This document shows, piece by piece, positions 49,690-62,556 of a DNA stretch of 64,000 bases; within the stretch, counting starts at the first letter, position 1, and every line of letters begins with the position of its first letter. The notes beneath the pieces were generated by a model. The model was not told where the DNA came from and searched no databases. It saw only the letters and a program-made list of their open reading frames with translations. A program made the position numbers and the translations under genes. The DNA is from Rutidosis leptorrhynchoides (taxonomy: Eukaryota; Streptophyta; Magnoliopsida; Asterales; Asteraceae): positions 96,694,001 through 96,758,000 of the forward strand of contig NC_092333.1 in the NCBI RefSeq assembly GCF_046630445.1, given 5' to 3'.

Positions 49690-49800
49690 CTGAAAGAAGT
49701 ATTGGATAGTGATGAAGACTGGAGCAAAATTGTAAGAAACGGAGGGTTTGATGTTTCTGGATATATCATCTGGAAAAGGGTTTTAGTGGAGGTTTTATTT

Positions 49801-52633
49801 TTTCATATCAAATCAAATGGAAATGAAAATGAAAATTAACTGTCTCTAGATTGCAGGAGAGATCAGTCTCACACAGTATCATTCCACAGTCCACACGGTC
49901 CACCAAACTATTTACGGAGTATGTTTATATTTAAGATTTTTTTACTCCATTTTATTTATTTTTCGTAATTTATAGTCATCCTTTCCATAAAAAGAATCCA
50001 TCTTAATCTATCTATCTATACATCTATCTATCTGTCTATACATTATTATAAAACATGTGTCAATAATCATACGTGACGACTTCTGAATTAATCTACTAAA
50101 TTAATATTTAATTTTGCTGACATTGAAATTTTAGAAATACTCTACGTCAGTGTACTTGCCATATTTAATTTGAAAGTTAATAATTTATTAATAAAATCAT
50201 ACTTTTCATATCAATTAATAACTTTAATGATTAATTTTTTTTTTTGAACTACGGAGTGAATGAGAATTCAAATATAATACGTCAATTGTACTTCCGATAT
50301 TAATTTTGAAATTAATATTAATTTCAAAATTTAATATCAATATCAATATTGTAATTAATATTACTCCCGTAATTAATATAAGAGTAGCTTTGAAATTGGT
50401 CGTGTAGTGTAAACTAGTGATGGGGCACGCGATGTCACGCCATCGTATGGACAATTTTTGGCAATGTCATGGATCTTTCAAGAGTTGTTTGCGAAGCTTC
50501 AGAGGACCTTTTGCGCGTTGCCGCAAGGCCTCACTTTGTTTGCAGTAACGTACTAAAATATATGTATTAGTAGAGGAAACGTTGTTGGAGAAAGTTTGGG
50601 GAAAAATTGTAGAAAAAAGAAAAAATTATAAAAAATAATTAAACATAATGTTTTTTTGAAGAAAATTAGTTTAAAAAAAAAAATTAGAGCAATGTTTTTG
50701 TGCGGGCCTTTTATAAATTTGTAGGGAAAATGAGGGGAGGATTTAAAATAAAAGTGTAACTCAGTAGTGGCCTCTGTGGGTACAACAGTTTCTGCACAAC
50801 GTACTACTCAGTGAAGTATAAGATGGGTTACTATTCCCTTACTATTTCCAATTATGGAAATTAGTATATAGTAGTAAAGTAATAGTAATTGTAATAGTAA
50901 TAATTTGAAAGTCGTTTACTGTGTAAACGTCAACATGTTAGTTGTTTGATTTTTTTTATAATATTGGCCAAAATTGTATATAAGTAATGTGTGTAAGTAA
51001 ATTAAAAAACAAGTTAGCTCTCTTATTAGACTCAAAAACATCTCTCATTAAAAGCCAATCTCTCTTTGAAAATGATAAATAGCACAAAGATTAGTATATT
51101 TGATACTCTTAGAAAAATTAATAGGCGTACTCCAAATATACAAAACAGAAAAAACAAGAATCCATTGAAAATCAATTAATATTAATATCGTCAACCCTTT
51201 ATATACTAATTTTATTATATAAAAATTGTTAAATTTTGCTTTTTGTCTAATTTTGGTAATGCAATAAGGACAAATTGTTCAACTCAAAGTCTACTAGAGA
51301 AAAAGCAATAGTGTATACCTATAATTGTTTCATGACAGGTTATGATTTACATCATCGATGAAAATAGTGCACAGTTATAAATGCCAAGATAATATATGAT
51401 TTACATCCTAATATCTTTAGTTCACATATGAACTAACCTCTTTTATTTTTATAAACTCGTGCATTGTTGTTCTTAGAGTTGATTTAGTATTTTTTACGTT
51501 TTCATTCAAAGGATTGACACATAAAACTACTTGCATTGATTTTTATACGTAATAATATCTTTTGTTCACAAATGAACTAACCTCTTTTAGTTAAAAACTC
51601 GTGTATTGTTGATCGTGCATATATTTTCCAAGAGGCTAATATGCATGTTCAATACGTTTTAAAGAGGTTTAAGGATCTTAGAACTTAGCTCTCCGGTCCG
51701 GCTACCGTGAATAACCCTGACCGACATGATGATGTCGGCGGGATGGCTAGATGATTAAGTCCACCTTCGATGACGGTCGTCGATCGAAGGCCCGAATAAG
51801 GTTGTAGGAAACCGTCGAGAGTGACTAACCTGTTAACCTTTGATGAATGATGATAATGATTACGTATTGTGAGCCACGTAAATGTGTTGTCCCTGGAATG
51901 ATAATTAGGGTTAGTATATATAGGCAAACCCTAATTCTAGAATCATCCAAGGTCATGATAATTCTTTTCATAACAAACTCCCCAAATCTCAGATATAATT
52001 ATGGAAAAGATATTTAGGCTTGATGGTCAAGTAACCGCCATTCCGGGAACAAAGGCATTCAATACGCTACCGCATACCGCATATAAAGTACATGCGTACG
52101 CACGCTAGTGATTGCCCGCATACGTATAGAATGCGCATACGGGTTGCGGTATCATTATGTCCCCCCAGTTTGATGTTATGTGACGCAAGCCATATGATAT
52201 CAAACTATTAAGCGAAAAATAAAAAAGATAAAAGAAAACATCCAGCATTAAATTCTCCGCGTGCGGTTCGAGGCCATTTAATGCCTGACACTGCCACAGA
52301 AGCCTGTTCGGCTGACAAGACATAAAGCATAGGGATGGCAAAAATACCCGTACCCGATGGGTAAACCCGAAACCCGATATTATTGGACCGGGTATGGTTC
52401 GGGTATACGGGTTTAGAGTCGGGTATGGTTATAGATTTAATTTTTTTTTCCGGATTCGGGTTCGGGTTTGGTTTTTATTAAAAACTCATTTACCCGACCC
52501 GTATACTCGATTCATTTACCCGATCCGTTATCTATATATACATATATATATTTATTAATAATTATTATATTACTTAACAAGTACTCCGTAAATATCATTT
52601 AATTTAACAAAATTTCTAAATTTTAGATTTTAG
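49801..52633. other. gene-poor stretch upstream of the carrier gene
   Basis: It contains the presumed carrier promoter (from about 49800) and a (TCTA)n-like run at 50005-50040. An AT-rich stretch with inverted TTTCAAAATT words lies near 50310. At 51640-52330 an LTR-like segment has a TATA (ttagtatatatagg at about 51912) and CG-rich ...cgcatacgtata words. At 52331 tagggatggcaaaaatacccg looks like a hAT-type end without a partner. No protein was recognised. Confidence 0.4.
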
Positions 52634-52924
52634 ATGGAGAGTATTAGGTCGATCCCTAATTTCTCTCGATTGCAATACACTCTTCAATCTTCATTCCTTT
52701 TGATCCCTAATTTTTCTCAATTGCCAATTTACCTAACGCGTTCGTTCAAGAAATCCCCAAATCTACACCAATTAAATTCAATAATCAATGGGTTATATAG
52801 TCATAAAAAACTATCAAATTCATCCTCCACTCCAAATCATCTATATTCAACAAGTTCTAATCAAGAAGTTCCCGTTTCCAAATCATCGATATTCAAAGCT
52901 GCGACTTCACATCGGTTTGTATAG
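52634..52924 (+). CDS. 96-residue ORF resembling an organelle-targeting N-terminus
   Basis: It begins MESIRSIPNFSRLQYTLQSS and is Ser/Arg/Leu/Asn-rich with almost no acidic residues (two Glu, no Asp), like plant mitochondrial presequences. Two partial internal repeats (IPNFSRLQ and IPNFSQLP) occur. The ORF stops just before GTAATTATA, a possible donor. No continuing exon was found before the Athila LTR begins at 53287, so this is at most a gene fragment. The function is unknown. Confidence 0.25.
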   Translation: MESIRSIPNFSRLQYTLQSSFLLIPNFSQLPIYLTRSFKKSPNLHQLNSIINGLYSHKKLSNSSSTPNHLYSTSSNQEVPVSKSSIFKAATSHRFV

Positions 52925-53286
52925 GTAATTATATTGTTGATTTCATATGAATATGATGCTAAAAGTTACAAATTCGTCACTATATGTTATGTTAGATACA
53001 TGTATGTTTACCATCATTATTATGCAAATATGCAGATACTCATAGATTGTTAGTTGATAGTAGTTCCATTTTTTGTTCATTGATAGAAGTTCCATTTTTT
53101 GTTGGTCTACAAAGATGTTTAGTCCCATCAACTTTTTTTTTTTGTTATTGTTGTAGATCTCACGAGATTCTAACTCTTAGAATTAACTTGTTTTTTGTTT
53201 CTGATAATGCTAAAAACGAACATATATTTCATAGCATTATTCCTCAAGAAAGACAAGCTTTTAGTTGCAATTGCTCTATTTAAAAG

Positions 53287-55191
53287 TGATATTCGTTTAA
53301 ATAATAAAAGGTGAAGACAAAAGACAGATTCGACGAATTGAAGACGCAAACGACCAAAAAGCTCAAAAGTACAAAATACAATCAAAGAGGTTCCAATTAT
53401 TGATAAGAAACGTCTCGAAATTACAAGAGTACAAGATTCAAAACGCAAAATACAAAATATAAAATTGTACGCAAGGACGTTCGAAAATCCGGAACCGGGA
53501 CCAGAGTCAACTCTCAACGCTCGACGCAACGGACTAAAAATTACAAGTCAACTATGCACATAAATATAATATAATATTTAAATAATTCTTATAATTATTT
53601 AATATATTATATTTATTTATAAAACCGTCGGTAAACAAAGAGCCAAACTTGTGTGAGCTGTATTTACAAACTCCGCGACTCGCGGAGTTTGAAGGCCAAA
53701 AGGGCCGCGAGTCGCGGAGGCCCAAACTCTGAAAGTCCCTATAAAGCCAACCGAATTCTGATCATTTTTTAACACTCTTAATCTATCTCTCTTTCAATAT
53801 ATACGTAAAAATATATATATAATTTTAATTTTAATTTTAATTTTAATTTTAAATCCTAATAATAAGGGTATGTTAGCGAATGTTGTAAGGGTGTAAGTCG
53901 AAATTCTGTCCGTGTAACGCTACACTATTTTTAATCATTGTAAGTTATGTTCAACCTTTTTAATTTAATGTCTCGTAGCTAAGTTATTATTATGCTTATT
54001 TAATCCGAAGTAATCATGATGTTGGGCTAATTACTAAAATTGGGTAATTGGGCTTTGTACCATAATTGGAGTTTGGATAAAAGAACGACACTTGTGGAAA
54101 TTAGACTATGGGCTATTAATGGGTTTTATATTAACTAAACAATACCTTGTTAATTTAATATACACAATTATAATTCGACGTATTTATATATAACCACATA
54201 CGCTTGACTGGGTACGGTGGGCGGGATATCTATAAATACCAATAATTATTCATTTTACCGGATACGGAACTGGATTAATAGTTAATAGACTTGTTGAAAC
54301 AGGGGTGAATTACATTCAAGGGTAATTGGTGTAATTGTTAACAAAGTAGTAAAACCTTGGTTTACACGCAGTCGATAACCTGGTGTATTCATTAAACAAA
54401 GTATTAAAACCTTGTTACAATTCGAATCCCCAATTAGTTGGAATATTTGACTTCGAGAATAAGAATAATTTGACGAAGGCTTTCGCTCTTTATATTTATG
54501 ACTGATGGACTATTATGGACAAATCCGTATGGACATATTAAATAATCCAGGACAAAGGACAATTAACCCATGGGCATAAAACTAAAATCAACACGTCAAA
54601 CATCATGATTACGGAAGTTTAAATAAGCATAATTCTTTTATTTCATATTTAATTTCCTTTATTTTATATTTAATTGCACTTCTAATTATCGCATTTTTAT
54701 TGTTATTTTATTGCACTTTTAATTATCGTACTTTTTAATTATCGCAAGTTTATTTTATCGCACTTTTATTATTTGCAATTTCATTATCGTTACTTACTTT
54801 ACGCTTTAATTTAAGTCTTGTATTTATTTTTAATATTTTACATTTGGTTTTAACTGCGACTAAATTTTTAAAATCGACAAACCGGTCATTAAACGGTAAA
54901 AACCCCCCTTTATAATAATAATATTACTTATATATATATATATATATATTTGTATTTTTATAAAAGTAAACTAATATAGCGTTAAGCTTTGTTTAAAAAG
55001 ATTCCCTGTGGAACGAACCAGACTTACTAAAAACTACACTACTGTACGATTATGTACACTGCCTATAAGTGTTGTAGCAAGGTTTAAGTATATCCATTCT
55101 CTAAATAAATATCTTGTGTAAAATTGTATCGTATTTAATAGTATTTCCTGTAAAAATATAAGCTATTTCGTATACCCCGCTGCAAACATCA
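53287..55191 (+). repeat. 5' LTR of Athila-type element
   Basis: About 1.9 kb. It contains two CpG-rich inverted repeats (53668-53690 and 53705-53717) and an A/T repeat with TTATCGCA words (54655-54800). Near its end it has cctgtggaacgaacc, typical of this group. The boundaries are inferred from TG/CA and the primer site. Confidence 0.65.
53668..53717. repeat. CpG-rich inverted repeats in Athila LTR
   Basis: The first has 11-bp arms around a single central C (core CTCCGCGACTCGCGGAG). The second has 6-bp arms, CCGCGA and TCGCGG, around a central G. Confidence 0.9.
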
Positions 55192-55462
55192 AGTTATTTT
55201 TGGCGCCGCTGCCGGGGAAACTCTTAAACGCCGGAAGCGCAACGCTAATATATATAAAAAAAAAAATTTAGTTTACTTTTATTAAAATTCGTTTTTATAA
55301 AAATACGTTTTAAATATTCGAAAATATAAAAAGAAAAACAAAAATATAAATATTTTTAGGAGTTTGATAAATATTTAAGTTTTATAAAGTTTCTTTAGTT
55401 TGTAAAAATATAAGTTTTATTTAATTTATTTTATAAATATATTTTATAAATATAAAAAACTG

Positions 55463-55552
<90 letters not shown>

Positions 55553-56787
55553 AGCTTTAAGATTTTTATTTATAAAATTATAAAGTAGTTCTATTTTTTA
55601 TTCTAGTTTTTTTTAAATATAAGTTTTTATTATACAAATATTTAGATTTTATAAACAGAAAATAAAAAAATAAAAAAAAACGCGTCAATTAAAACTGTAC
55701 CAGAGTTGAAAACTGGAACCCCGCGACTCGCGGGGTTTGCTGCTTTAAATACCGCTACTCGCGGAGAAACTCTGACACCGACAGAAACCCTAAACTGCAA
55801 TTAATTACGGGGTAATTATTAATTATTATTATTATAAACCCTAAATACTTATTATTATTATAATTAGTTTTATTTTAAGTTTTACTTTTTATTTAATTTA
55901 TATAATTAGTTAAATTAGTTTAATTAAATTGTAAAATTAATAGTTTTAATAAATAAATAATATAAAAATAATATTTTTATAAAAATTGTACTTTTTACAA
56001 CTTTTTGTATATTTTTATATTTTGTCCCTTTTTAATCGTTTTAGCGTAATATTTGTATTTTTAGCTCATATTTAGTTTTAAACTTAGTTTTTGCCATAAT
56101 TATTTTTACTTCTAGATTTTTAGGCTTTGCCGTAGAATTCCTTAAGTGCTTTTTCTTTAGACTAAGATTTAGGTGCTTTAGAATTTTGCGACGCCTTTTT
56201 AAGTTTTAGTTTCTTTTTAAGTTATTTCCATTTGGGATTTAGTTTTTCCTGTAAGCTTTAATATTTTTAGACGCCTTTTACCTATGTATCAATTATCATT
56301 CCAATTAGTAATCTCAATTTGCGATTATAATTTTAAGTTAGTTGTAGTAATAAGGTTAGGTTAGTCAAGTATTTTTAAGTTTTATAAGTTTCTTTTATTT
56401 TTCCGTCACCTTTTATTTTTCAACCATTTTTCTTTTTCGACCTTTTTCCGACGAACTCTTTTTCTTTCTTATTTCTCGCTATTCTAGTTTTAGGACATAG
56501 ATTTTTATTCTACTTCTTATCTAAATTTCTTAAAATTACGAAAATTTATTTTAAGTGGTTAAATTAATAGACATCAAAATTTTCTGGTTCGTAGTAATAG
56601 TTGGATTTGTACGTGGACCGGGTTATTGGATCCAAACAGTCCTCAATTATATTGAGACCAAACGAATCCTGCCCCTCTGCTGCATCTTTTGGCTATTCGA
56701 AACGTGGGCAAAATCAGAAAAGTCTATTGATTGGATAACTTATTATAATTTTTCTTTCCTTTTTAAAACTAATAGGATATTCAGTGA
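55192..56787 (+). other. leader of Athila-type element
   Basis: AT-rich untranslated leader with the primer site at 55201-55218, an (AT)n run at 55464-55550, and two further CpG-rich inverted repeats (55717-55737 and a degenerate one at 55752-55764). ORFs here are unrecognised. Confidence 0.7.
55464..55550. repeat. (AT)n microsatellite
   Basis: Long AT dinucleotide run in the Athila leader. Confidence 0.95.
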
Positions 56788-58638
56788 ATGCACCGAGCAA
56801 GACGTTCACCACCTTTTGTACGTTCACCACCTGTAACTAGATCAAGACATCTAGCAAATATTACCGCCGTTGATTTTTCTTTAGAATCGTCATCCAGTCG
56901 ACCAAGTACTTCAGTTCAAATTTCCGATAATCCATTTTTTGAACCCGACCTCACAATTGAGAATCCGGAGAATATTCAGGAACGATTCGTAGATCCTGAA
57001 CCACTAAACTTTCCTCCGGAACCACCAATCATTCAAACAGAGATTGTTGAGGAACGAACCATTAAATCAGAATCCTCTAGTGATTCGGATTCAACAAATT
57101 CAATTATGGAGAATCTGGAACCTTTAAGTATGGAAGACCGAATGAGAGCTAAACGCACTGGCCAAGGTCACGCAATTACTCATCCAGACATTAATGCGCC
57201 AGATTATGAAATCAAAGGACAAATTCTACACATGGTGACTAATCAATGCCAATTTAGTGGTGCGCCGAAGGAAGATCCAAATGAACATCTACGTACCTTT
57301 AATAGGATCTGCACACTATTTAAAATCCGAGAAGTGGAGGATGAACAGATATATCTCATGTTATTTCCCTGGACTTTAAAGGGAGAAGCCAAAGATTGGT
57401 TGGAATCGTTACCTGAAGGGGCGATTGATACATGAGATGTTTTAGTTGAAAAATTTCTTAAACAATTCTTTCCTGCATCTAAAGCCGTAAGACTTCAAGC
57501 AGAAATTGTTACGTTCACACAGAAACAGAATGAAACTCTATATGAGGCGTAGACAAGATATGGAAAGTTGTTAAGAGGATGTCCGCAACATGGTTTAGAC
57601 ACCTGTCAAATAGTACAAATATTCTACCAAGGATGCGACATCACTACAAGAAAAGACATAGATATAGCAGCTGGTGGTTCTATTATGAAGAAAACCGAAA
57701 TTGATGCTTACAAAATTATTGATAACACTGCTTCCCACTCACATGAGTGGCACCAAGAAAAAGATATCGTTAGATCATCTAAAGCAGCTAGAACCGATTC
57801 TAGCCATGACTTAGATTCCATTTCCGCAAAGATAGATGCTGTCGAGAGACGAATGGAAAAGATGACTAAAGATATTCACTCAATACGAATTAGTTGTGAG
57901 CAGTGTGGAGGACCACATTTGACAAAAGATTGTCTCAGTATTGAATTAACAATGGAACAAAGAGAGAATATTTCATACATAAACTAAAGGCCTGGAAATA
58001 AGTATCAGAATAATTATCAACCGCCAAGACCGATTTACAATCAAAACCAGAATTATAACCGAAATATTCCATACAACAACCAACAAGGTCCTAGCAATCA
58101 ACAAGTATCCAATAATAATTACAATCAGCAAAGACCTAATTTTCAAAACAAACCACCACAACAAACCGATGATAACAAGCCGAATTTAGAAGATATGATG
58201 ACGAAGCTAGCTGAAACTCAAACGCAGTTTTTCACATCTCAAAAACAAACCAATGAACAAAATGCTCAAGCATTTAGAAATCAACAAGCTTCTATTCAAA
58301 ATCTGGAACAAGAAGTAAGTAACCTAGCAAGGTTAATAGGTGAAAGAAAACCGGGAAGTCTACCTAGTGATACAAATGCTAACTCCCGGAATGAAACAGC
58401 TAAAGCCATTACCACAAGAAGTGGTACAACACTTAAACCACCTGAAATACCTGTAACTTATGAAGAAGCTATTCCTACTCCACAAGAACCACAACCTAAT
58501 CAAGATAAGGAAAAAGAACCGGTAGTTGAAAAGGTTAATGAAGATAACACAGTTAAGGCTAAACCTTATGTTAAACCATACCAACCACCACTTCCTTACC
58601 CGAGTAAAATGAAGAAAGAGAAACTTGAAGCCGAGTAA
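56788..58638 (+). CDS. Athila gag region (broken)
   Basis: Begins MHRARRSPPFVRSPPVTRSR. The retrotransposon gag core is clear in the first piece (EDPNEHLRTFNRICTLFKI, then WTLKGEAKDWLESL). Further on come a Gln/Asn-rich stretch, a CEQCGGPHLTKDC zinc knuckle, and a Pro-rich acidic end before the protease. It encodes the structural protein of the particle. Broken in a few places. Confidence 0.75.
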
Positions 58639-58647
58639 TCCAAATTC

Positions 58648-60717
58648 TTGGATATGTTTAAACAGATAAATGTAAATCTTCCTTTCATTGATGTGATTTC
58701 AGGAATGCCTAGATATGCTAAATTCTTGAAAGATCTAATCTCAAATAGAAAGAAAATGGAAGAACTCTCGGCTGTTACCATGAATGCTAATTGTTCAGCA
58801 GTGCTGTTGAATAAGATACCAGAAAAACTATCTGATTCAGGAAGTTTCACAATTCCATGTTTTCTGGGTAGTCTTAGTTCAATAGAAGCATTAGCAGATT
58901 TAGGTGCTAGTATAAATCTAATGCCGTATTCACTATACGCTAAACTAGACCTTGGAGAATTGAAACCAACCAGAATAAGCATACAACTAGCCGATAGATC
59001 AATAAAATATCCTAGAGGGATAATGGAGAACATGCTAGTTAAAGTTGGTACTTTAGTATTTCCAGTAGATTTTGTTATCCTGGACATGGAAGAAGATTCT
59101 CAAGTTCCTCTCATATTAGGAAGACCATTCTTAAACACGGCTAAAGCAATGATAGACGTGTTCGGTAAGAAACTGACCCTAAGTATAGAGGATGAGAGTG
59201 TTACCTTTTCAGTTGATAGAGCAATGCAACAACCACAATCTGCAGATGATACATGTTATTATATTCAAACTATAGATGTACATGCAGAATTATTAGAAGA
59301 ATTTCCAGAATTACAAGGAACAGGAGAATGTTCTTTAGGAGAAGGTAATGAACCAATTGATGAAGCTGAAATGTTAGCTACACTTATAGCTAATGGATAT
59401 GAACCAACAACAGAAGAAATTCAAATGCTAAAAGAAGAAGACAGATATCGATACAAATCATCGATAGAAGAACCTCCGAAATTAGAGTTAAAGCCACTTC
59501 CAAACCATTTGGAATACGCTTATTTACATGGTGAATCTGAATTACCTGTAATAATATCGTCTTCTCTTACTGAAAATGAGAAATTACAACTCATTTCTGT
59601 GTTGAAAGCCCATAAACCAGCCATTGCATGGAAGATTCATGATATTAAAGGAATAAGTCCTTCGTATTGCACACATAAAATCCTTATGGAAGAAGGTCAT
59701 AAAACGTATGTGCAACGCCAACGAAGACTAAATCCTAATATGCAAGATGTAGTTAAGAAAGAGATTATTAAACTGCTAGATGCAGGTTTGATAAATCCAA
59801 TCTCTGATAGTCCATGGGTAAGCCCCGTTCAATGCGTGCCTAAGAAGGGTGGCATGACTGTCATTACAAATGAGAAAAATGAGCTTATTCCTACTAGGAC
59901 TGTAACAGGATGGCGTGTATGTATTGATTATAGAAAATTAAATGACGCCACCAGAAAAGATCACTTTCCCTTACCTTTCATTGATCAAATGTTGGAAAGA
60001 TTAGCCGGAAATAGTTACTATTGTTTTCTAGATGGATTTTCCGGATATTTTCAAATTCCAATAGCACCCGAGGACCAAGAGAAAACCACATTCACGTGCC
60101 CTTATGGTACTTTTGCTTACAAACACATGCCATTTGGACTTTGTAACGCCCCTGCAACCTTTCAAAGGTGTATGATGGCGATTTTTCATGACATGATAGA
60201 AGAATGCATGGAAGTTTTCATGGATGACTTTTCAGTCTTCGGTGATACATTTGAATCATGTCTAGTTAATCTTGAACGAATGCTTATTAGATGCGAACAA
60301 TCAAATCTAGTACTTAATTGGGAGAAATGCCATTTCATGGTTAAAGAAGGCATCGTTCTTGGTCATAAAATTTCAAAAGAAGGAATTGAAGTGGATAGAG
60401 CTAAAGTAGATGTAATTGCTAAACTTCTACATCCCACCAATGTTAGAGGAGTTAGGAGTTTTCTAGGGCATGCCGGTTTTTACCGACGTTTCATAAAAGA
60501 TTTTTCTAAAATTGCCACTCCTATGAATAAACTCCTAGAAAAGGATGCTCCATTCATCTTTTCAGATGAGTGTATCAAATCTTTTAATATTTTTAAAGAG
60601 AAACTCACTAATGCGCCGATCATGATAACACCAAATTGGAATCTACCATTTGAACTAATGTGCGATGCAAGTGATTTTGCAATGGGAGCCGTTTTAGGAC
60701 AAAGGATTGAAAAATGA
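58648..60717 (+). CDS. Athila pol region: protease, RT, start of RNase H
   Basis: The protease has LADLGASINLMP (about residue 93) and LILGRPFL. RT follows with WVSPVQCVPKKGG, DYRKLNDATRKDHFPLPFI, FLDGFSGYFQI, the MPFGLCNAPATFQR motif, and the catalytic FMDDFSVF box. The connection and first part of RNase H (CDASDFAMGAVLGQ) come at the end. The sequence type is characteristic of Athila. Confidence 0.9.
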   Translation: MDMFKQINVNLPFIDVISGMPRYAKFLKDLISNRKKMEELSAVTMNANCSAVLLNKIPEKLSDSGSFTIPCFLGSLSSIEALADLGASINLMPYSLYAKLDLGELKPTRISIQLADRSIKYPRGIMENMLVKVGTLVFPVDFVILDMEEDSQVPLILGRPFLNTAKAMIDVFGKKLTLSIEDESVTFSVDRAMQQPQSADDTCYYIQTIDVHAELLEEFPELQGTGECSLGEGNEPIDEAEMLATLIANGYEPTTEEIQMLKEEDRYRYKSSIEEPPKLELKPLPNHLEYAYLHGESELPVIISSSLTENEKLQLISVLKAHKPAIAWKIHDIKGISPSYCTHKILMEEGHKTYVQRQRRLNPNMQDVVKKEIIKLLDAGLINPISDSPWVSPVQCVPKKGGMTVITNEKNELIPTRTVTGWRVCIDYRKLNDATRKDHFPLPFIDQMLERLAGNSYYCFLDGFSGYFQIPIAPEDQEKTTFTCPYGTFAYKHMPFGLCNAPATFQRCMMAIFHDMIEECMEVFMDDFSVFGDTFESCLVNLERMLIRCEQSNLVLNWEKCHFMVKEGIVLGHKISKEGIEVDRAKVDVIAKLLHPTNVRGVRSFLGHAGFYRRFIKDFSKIATPMNKLLEKDAPFIFSDECIKSFNIFKEKLTNAPIMITPNWNLPFELMCDASDFAMGAVLGQRIEK

Positions 60718-60849
60718 TTTCAACCTATATATTATGCTAGTAAGACGTTACAAGGAGCACAAACGAACTATACAACTACTGAAAAAGAACTCCTTGCTAT
60801 TGTCTTTGCTTTTGACAAATTTCGATCATATCTCGTTCTAGCAAAAACG

Positions 60850-62391
60850 GTGGTCTATACCGACCATTCTGCTCTTAGATACCTATTTTCAAAACAAGAT
60901 GCTAAACCAAGATTAATCCGTTGGATCTTACTCTTACAAGAGTTTGATATTGAAATTCGAGATAAAAGAGGAGCAGAAAATCTCGCCGCTGATCATCTTT
61001 CTCGTCTTGAAAATCCTGAGTTAGAAGTTCTAAATGAATCGGCCATACAAGACAACTTTCCTGATGAATATCTATTGAAGATAGATTATAATGAAATCCC
61101 ATGGTTTGCAGACTATGCAAACTACTTAGTATGTGGATTCCTTGAAAAAGGATTATCGTACCAAAGACGAAAGAAATTCTTCAGTGATATAAAACACTAT
61201 TTTTGGGAAGATCCACATCTGTTTAAAAGTTGTCCCGATGGAATAATACGCCGATGTGTATTTGGAGATGAAGCTAGTAAAATATTAAACCATTGTCACA
61301 CAGGACCAACTGGAGGGCATTATGGGCCTCAACTAACAGCAAGAAAAGTTTATGATGCTGGATTCTATTGGCCTACAATTTACAAAGACGCACACCTTCT
61401 TTGCAAATCCTGTGATGATTGTCAAAGGGCCGGAAAAATAAGTCAATGTGATGAAATGCCACAAAATGTCATCCAAGTATGTGAAGTATTTGACATTTGG
61501 GGTATTGACTTTATGGGTCCATTTCCAAAATCTCATAATAATCTATATATACTCGTAGCCATTGATTATGTATCTAAATGGGCAGAAGCACAAGCTCTCC
61601 CAACTAACGATGCACGAGTTGTAGTCAACTTTTTAAAACGTCTTTTTGCAAGGTTTGGAACACCGAAAGCTTTAATAAGTGATCGGGGTACTCATTTCTG
61701 TAATAATCAACTTGAGAAAGTTCTTAAAAGATATGGAGTAACTCATAAAATCTCCACCGCATATCATCCACAAACAAGTGGACAAGTTGAAAATACCAAC
61801 CGAGCTTTAAAACGTATTCTAGAGAAAACCGTAGGATCAAATCAGAAGGAATGGTCCATTAAATTGGAGGATACACTCTGGGCTTTTAGAACAGCCTACA
61901 AAACTCCAATTGGAACCACACCTTTTAGACTTGTTTATGGAAAAGCATGTCATCTTCCAGTAGAAATTGAACACAAAGCATTTTGGACTTTGAAGACATG
62001 TAATCTTGATTTACATGAAGCCGGACGTCTACGATTAAGTCAACTAAACGAATTAGAAGAATTAAGACATGAAGCATACGAAAATTCGTTAATCTATAAA
62101 GAAAGAACGAAGAAATGGCATGATAAAAGAATCATAAGTTCAAAAGAATTTAAGGAAGGAGACAGAGTTCTTCTTTTCAATTCACGATTCAAGCTATTTC
62201 CTGGAAAATTGAAATCAAGATGGTCTGGACCATTCATAGTTAAAAGAGTTTTTCCATACGGAACGATAGAATTAATAAATTCAAATGGAATTGAATTTAA
62301 AGTTAATGGTCACAGAATTAAACATTACATACATGGTCCGATGGAAGTCGACAACGAAGTTAATCATAATTTCGACACCACAGCTAACTAA
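60850..62391 (+). CDS. Athila pol region: RNase H end and integrase
   Basis: Starts within RNase H ([29 protein letters not shown]). The integrase zinc finger H..H..C..C spans [12 protein letters not shown] to [11 protein letters not shown]. The catalytic core has [19 protein letters not shown] and [11 protein letters not shown] (D, D, E). The C-terminal part has [24 protein letters not shown], the GPF/Y-type module. It ends NHNFDTTAN at 62391. Confidence 0.9.
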   Translation: MVYTDHSALRYLFSKQDAKPRLIRWILLLQEFDIEIRDKRGAENLAADHLSRLENPELEVLNESAIQDNFPDEYLLKIDYNEIPWFADYANYLVCGFLEKGLSYQRRKKFFSDIKHYFWEDPHLFKSCPDGIIRRCVFGDEASKILNHCHTGPTGGHYGPQLTARKVYDAGFYWPTIYKDAHLLCKSCDDCQRAGKISQCDEMPQNVIQVCEVFDIWGIDFMGPFPKSHNNLYILVAIDYVSKWAEAQALPTNDARVVVNFLKRLFARFGTPKALISDRGTHFCNNQLEKVLKRYGVTHKISTAYHPQTSGQVENTNRALKRILEKTVGSNQKEWSIKLEDTLWAFRTAYKTPIGTTPFRLVYGKACHLPVEIEHKAFWTLKTCNLDLHEAGRLRLSQLNELEELRHEAYENSLIYKERTKKWHDKRIISSKEFKEGDRVLLFNSRFKLFPGKLKSRWSGPFIVKRVFPYGTIELINSNGIEFKVNGHRIKHYIHGPMEVDNEVNHNFDTTAN

Positions 62392-62556
62392 GTGTGGGGA
62401 GAATCAAGTCTTTAAAGGATAATATGTATTTCTGTTAGAGTTAGATTATCTGTTTTCGTGTAGTTCTCGAAAATGGAATCCGAATGGTCTTTCCCTAGCA
62501 GACCCTAAAGAACTAGTCTTCTCCCCCCATTCTGAATTTTTATTTTTTTTTAGGAA

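Noticed and set aside
52331-52600. A complete hAT MITE beginning tagggatggcaa
   Set aside because: No matching inverted end or 8-bp duplication was found.
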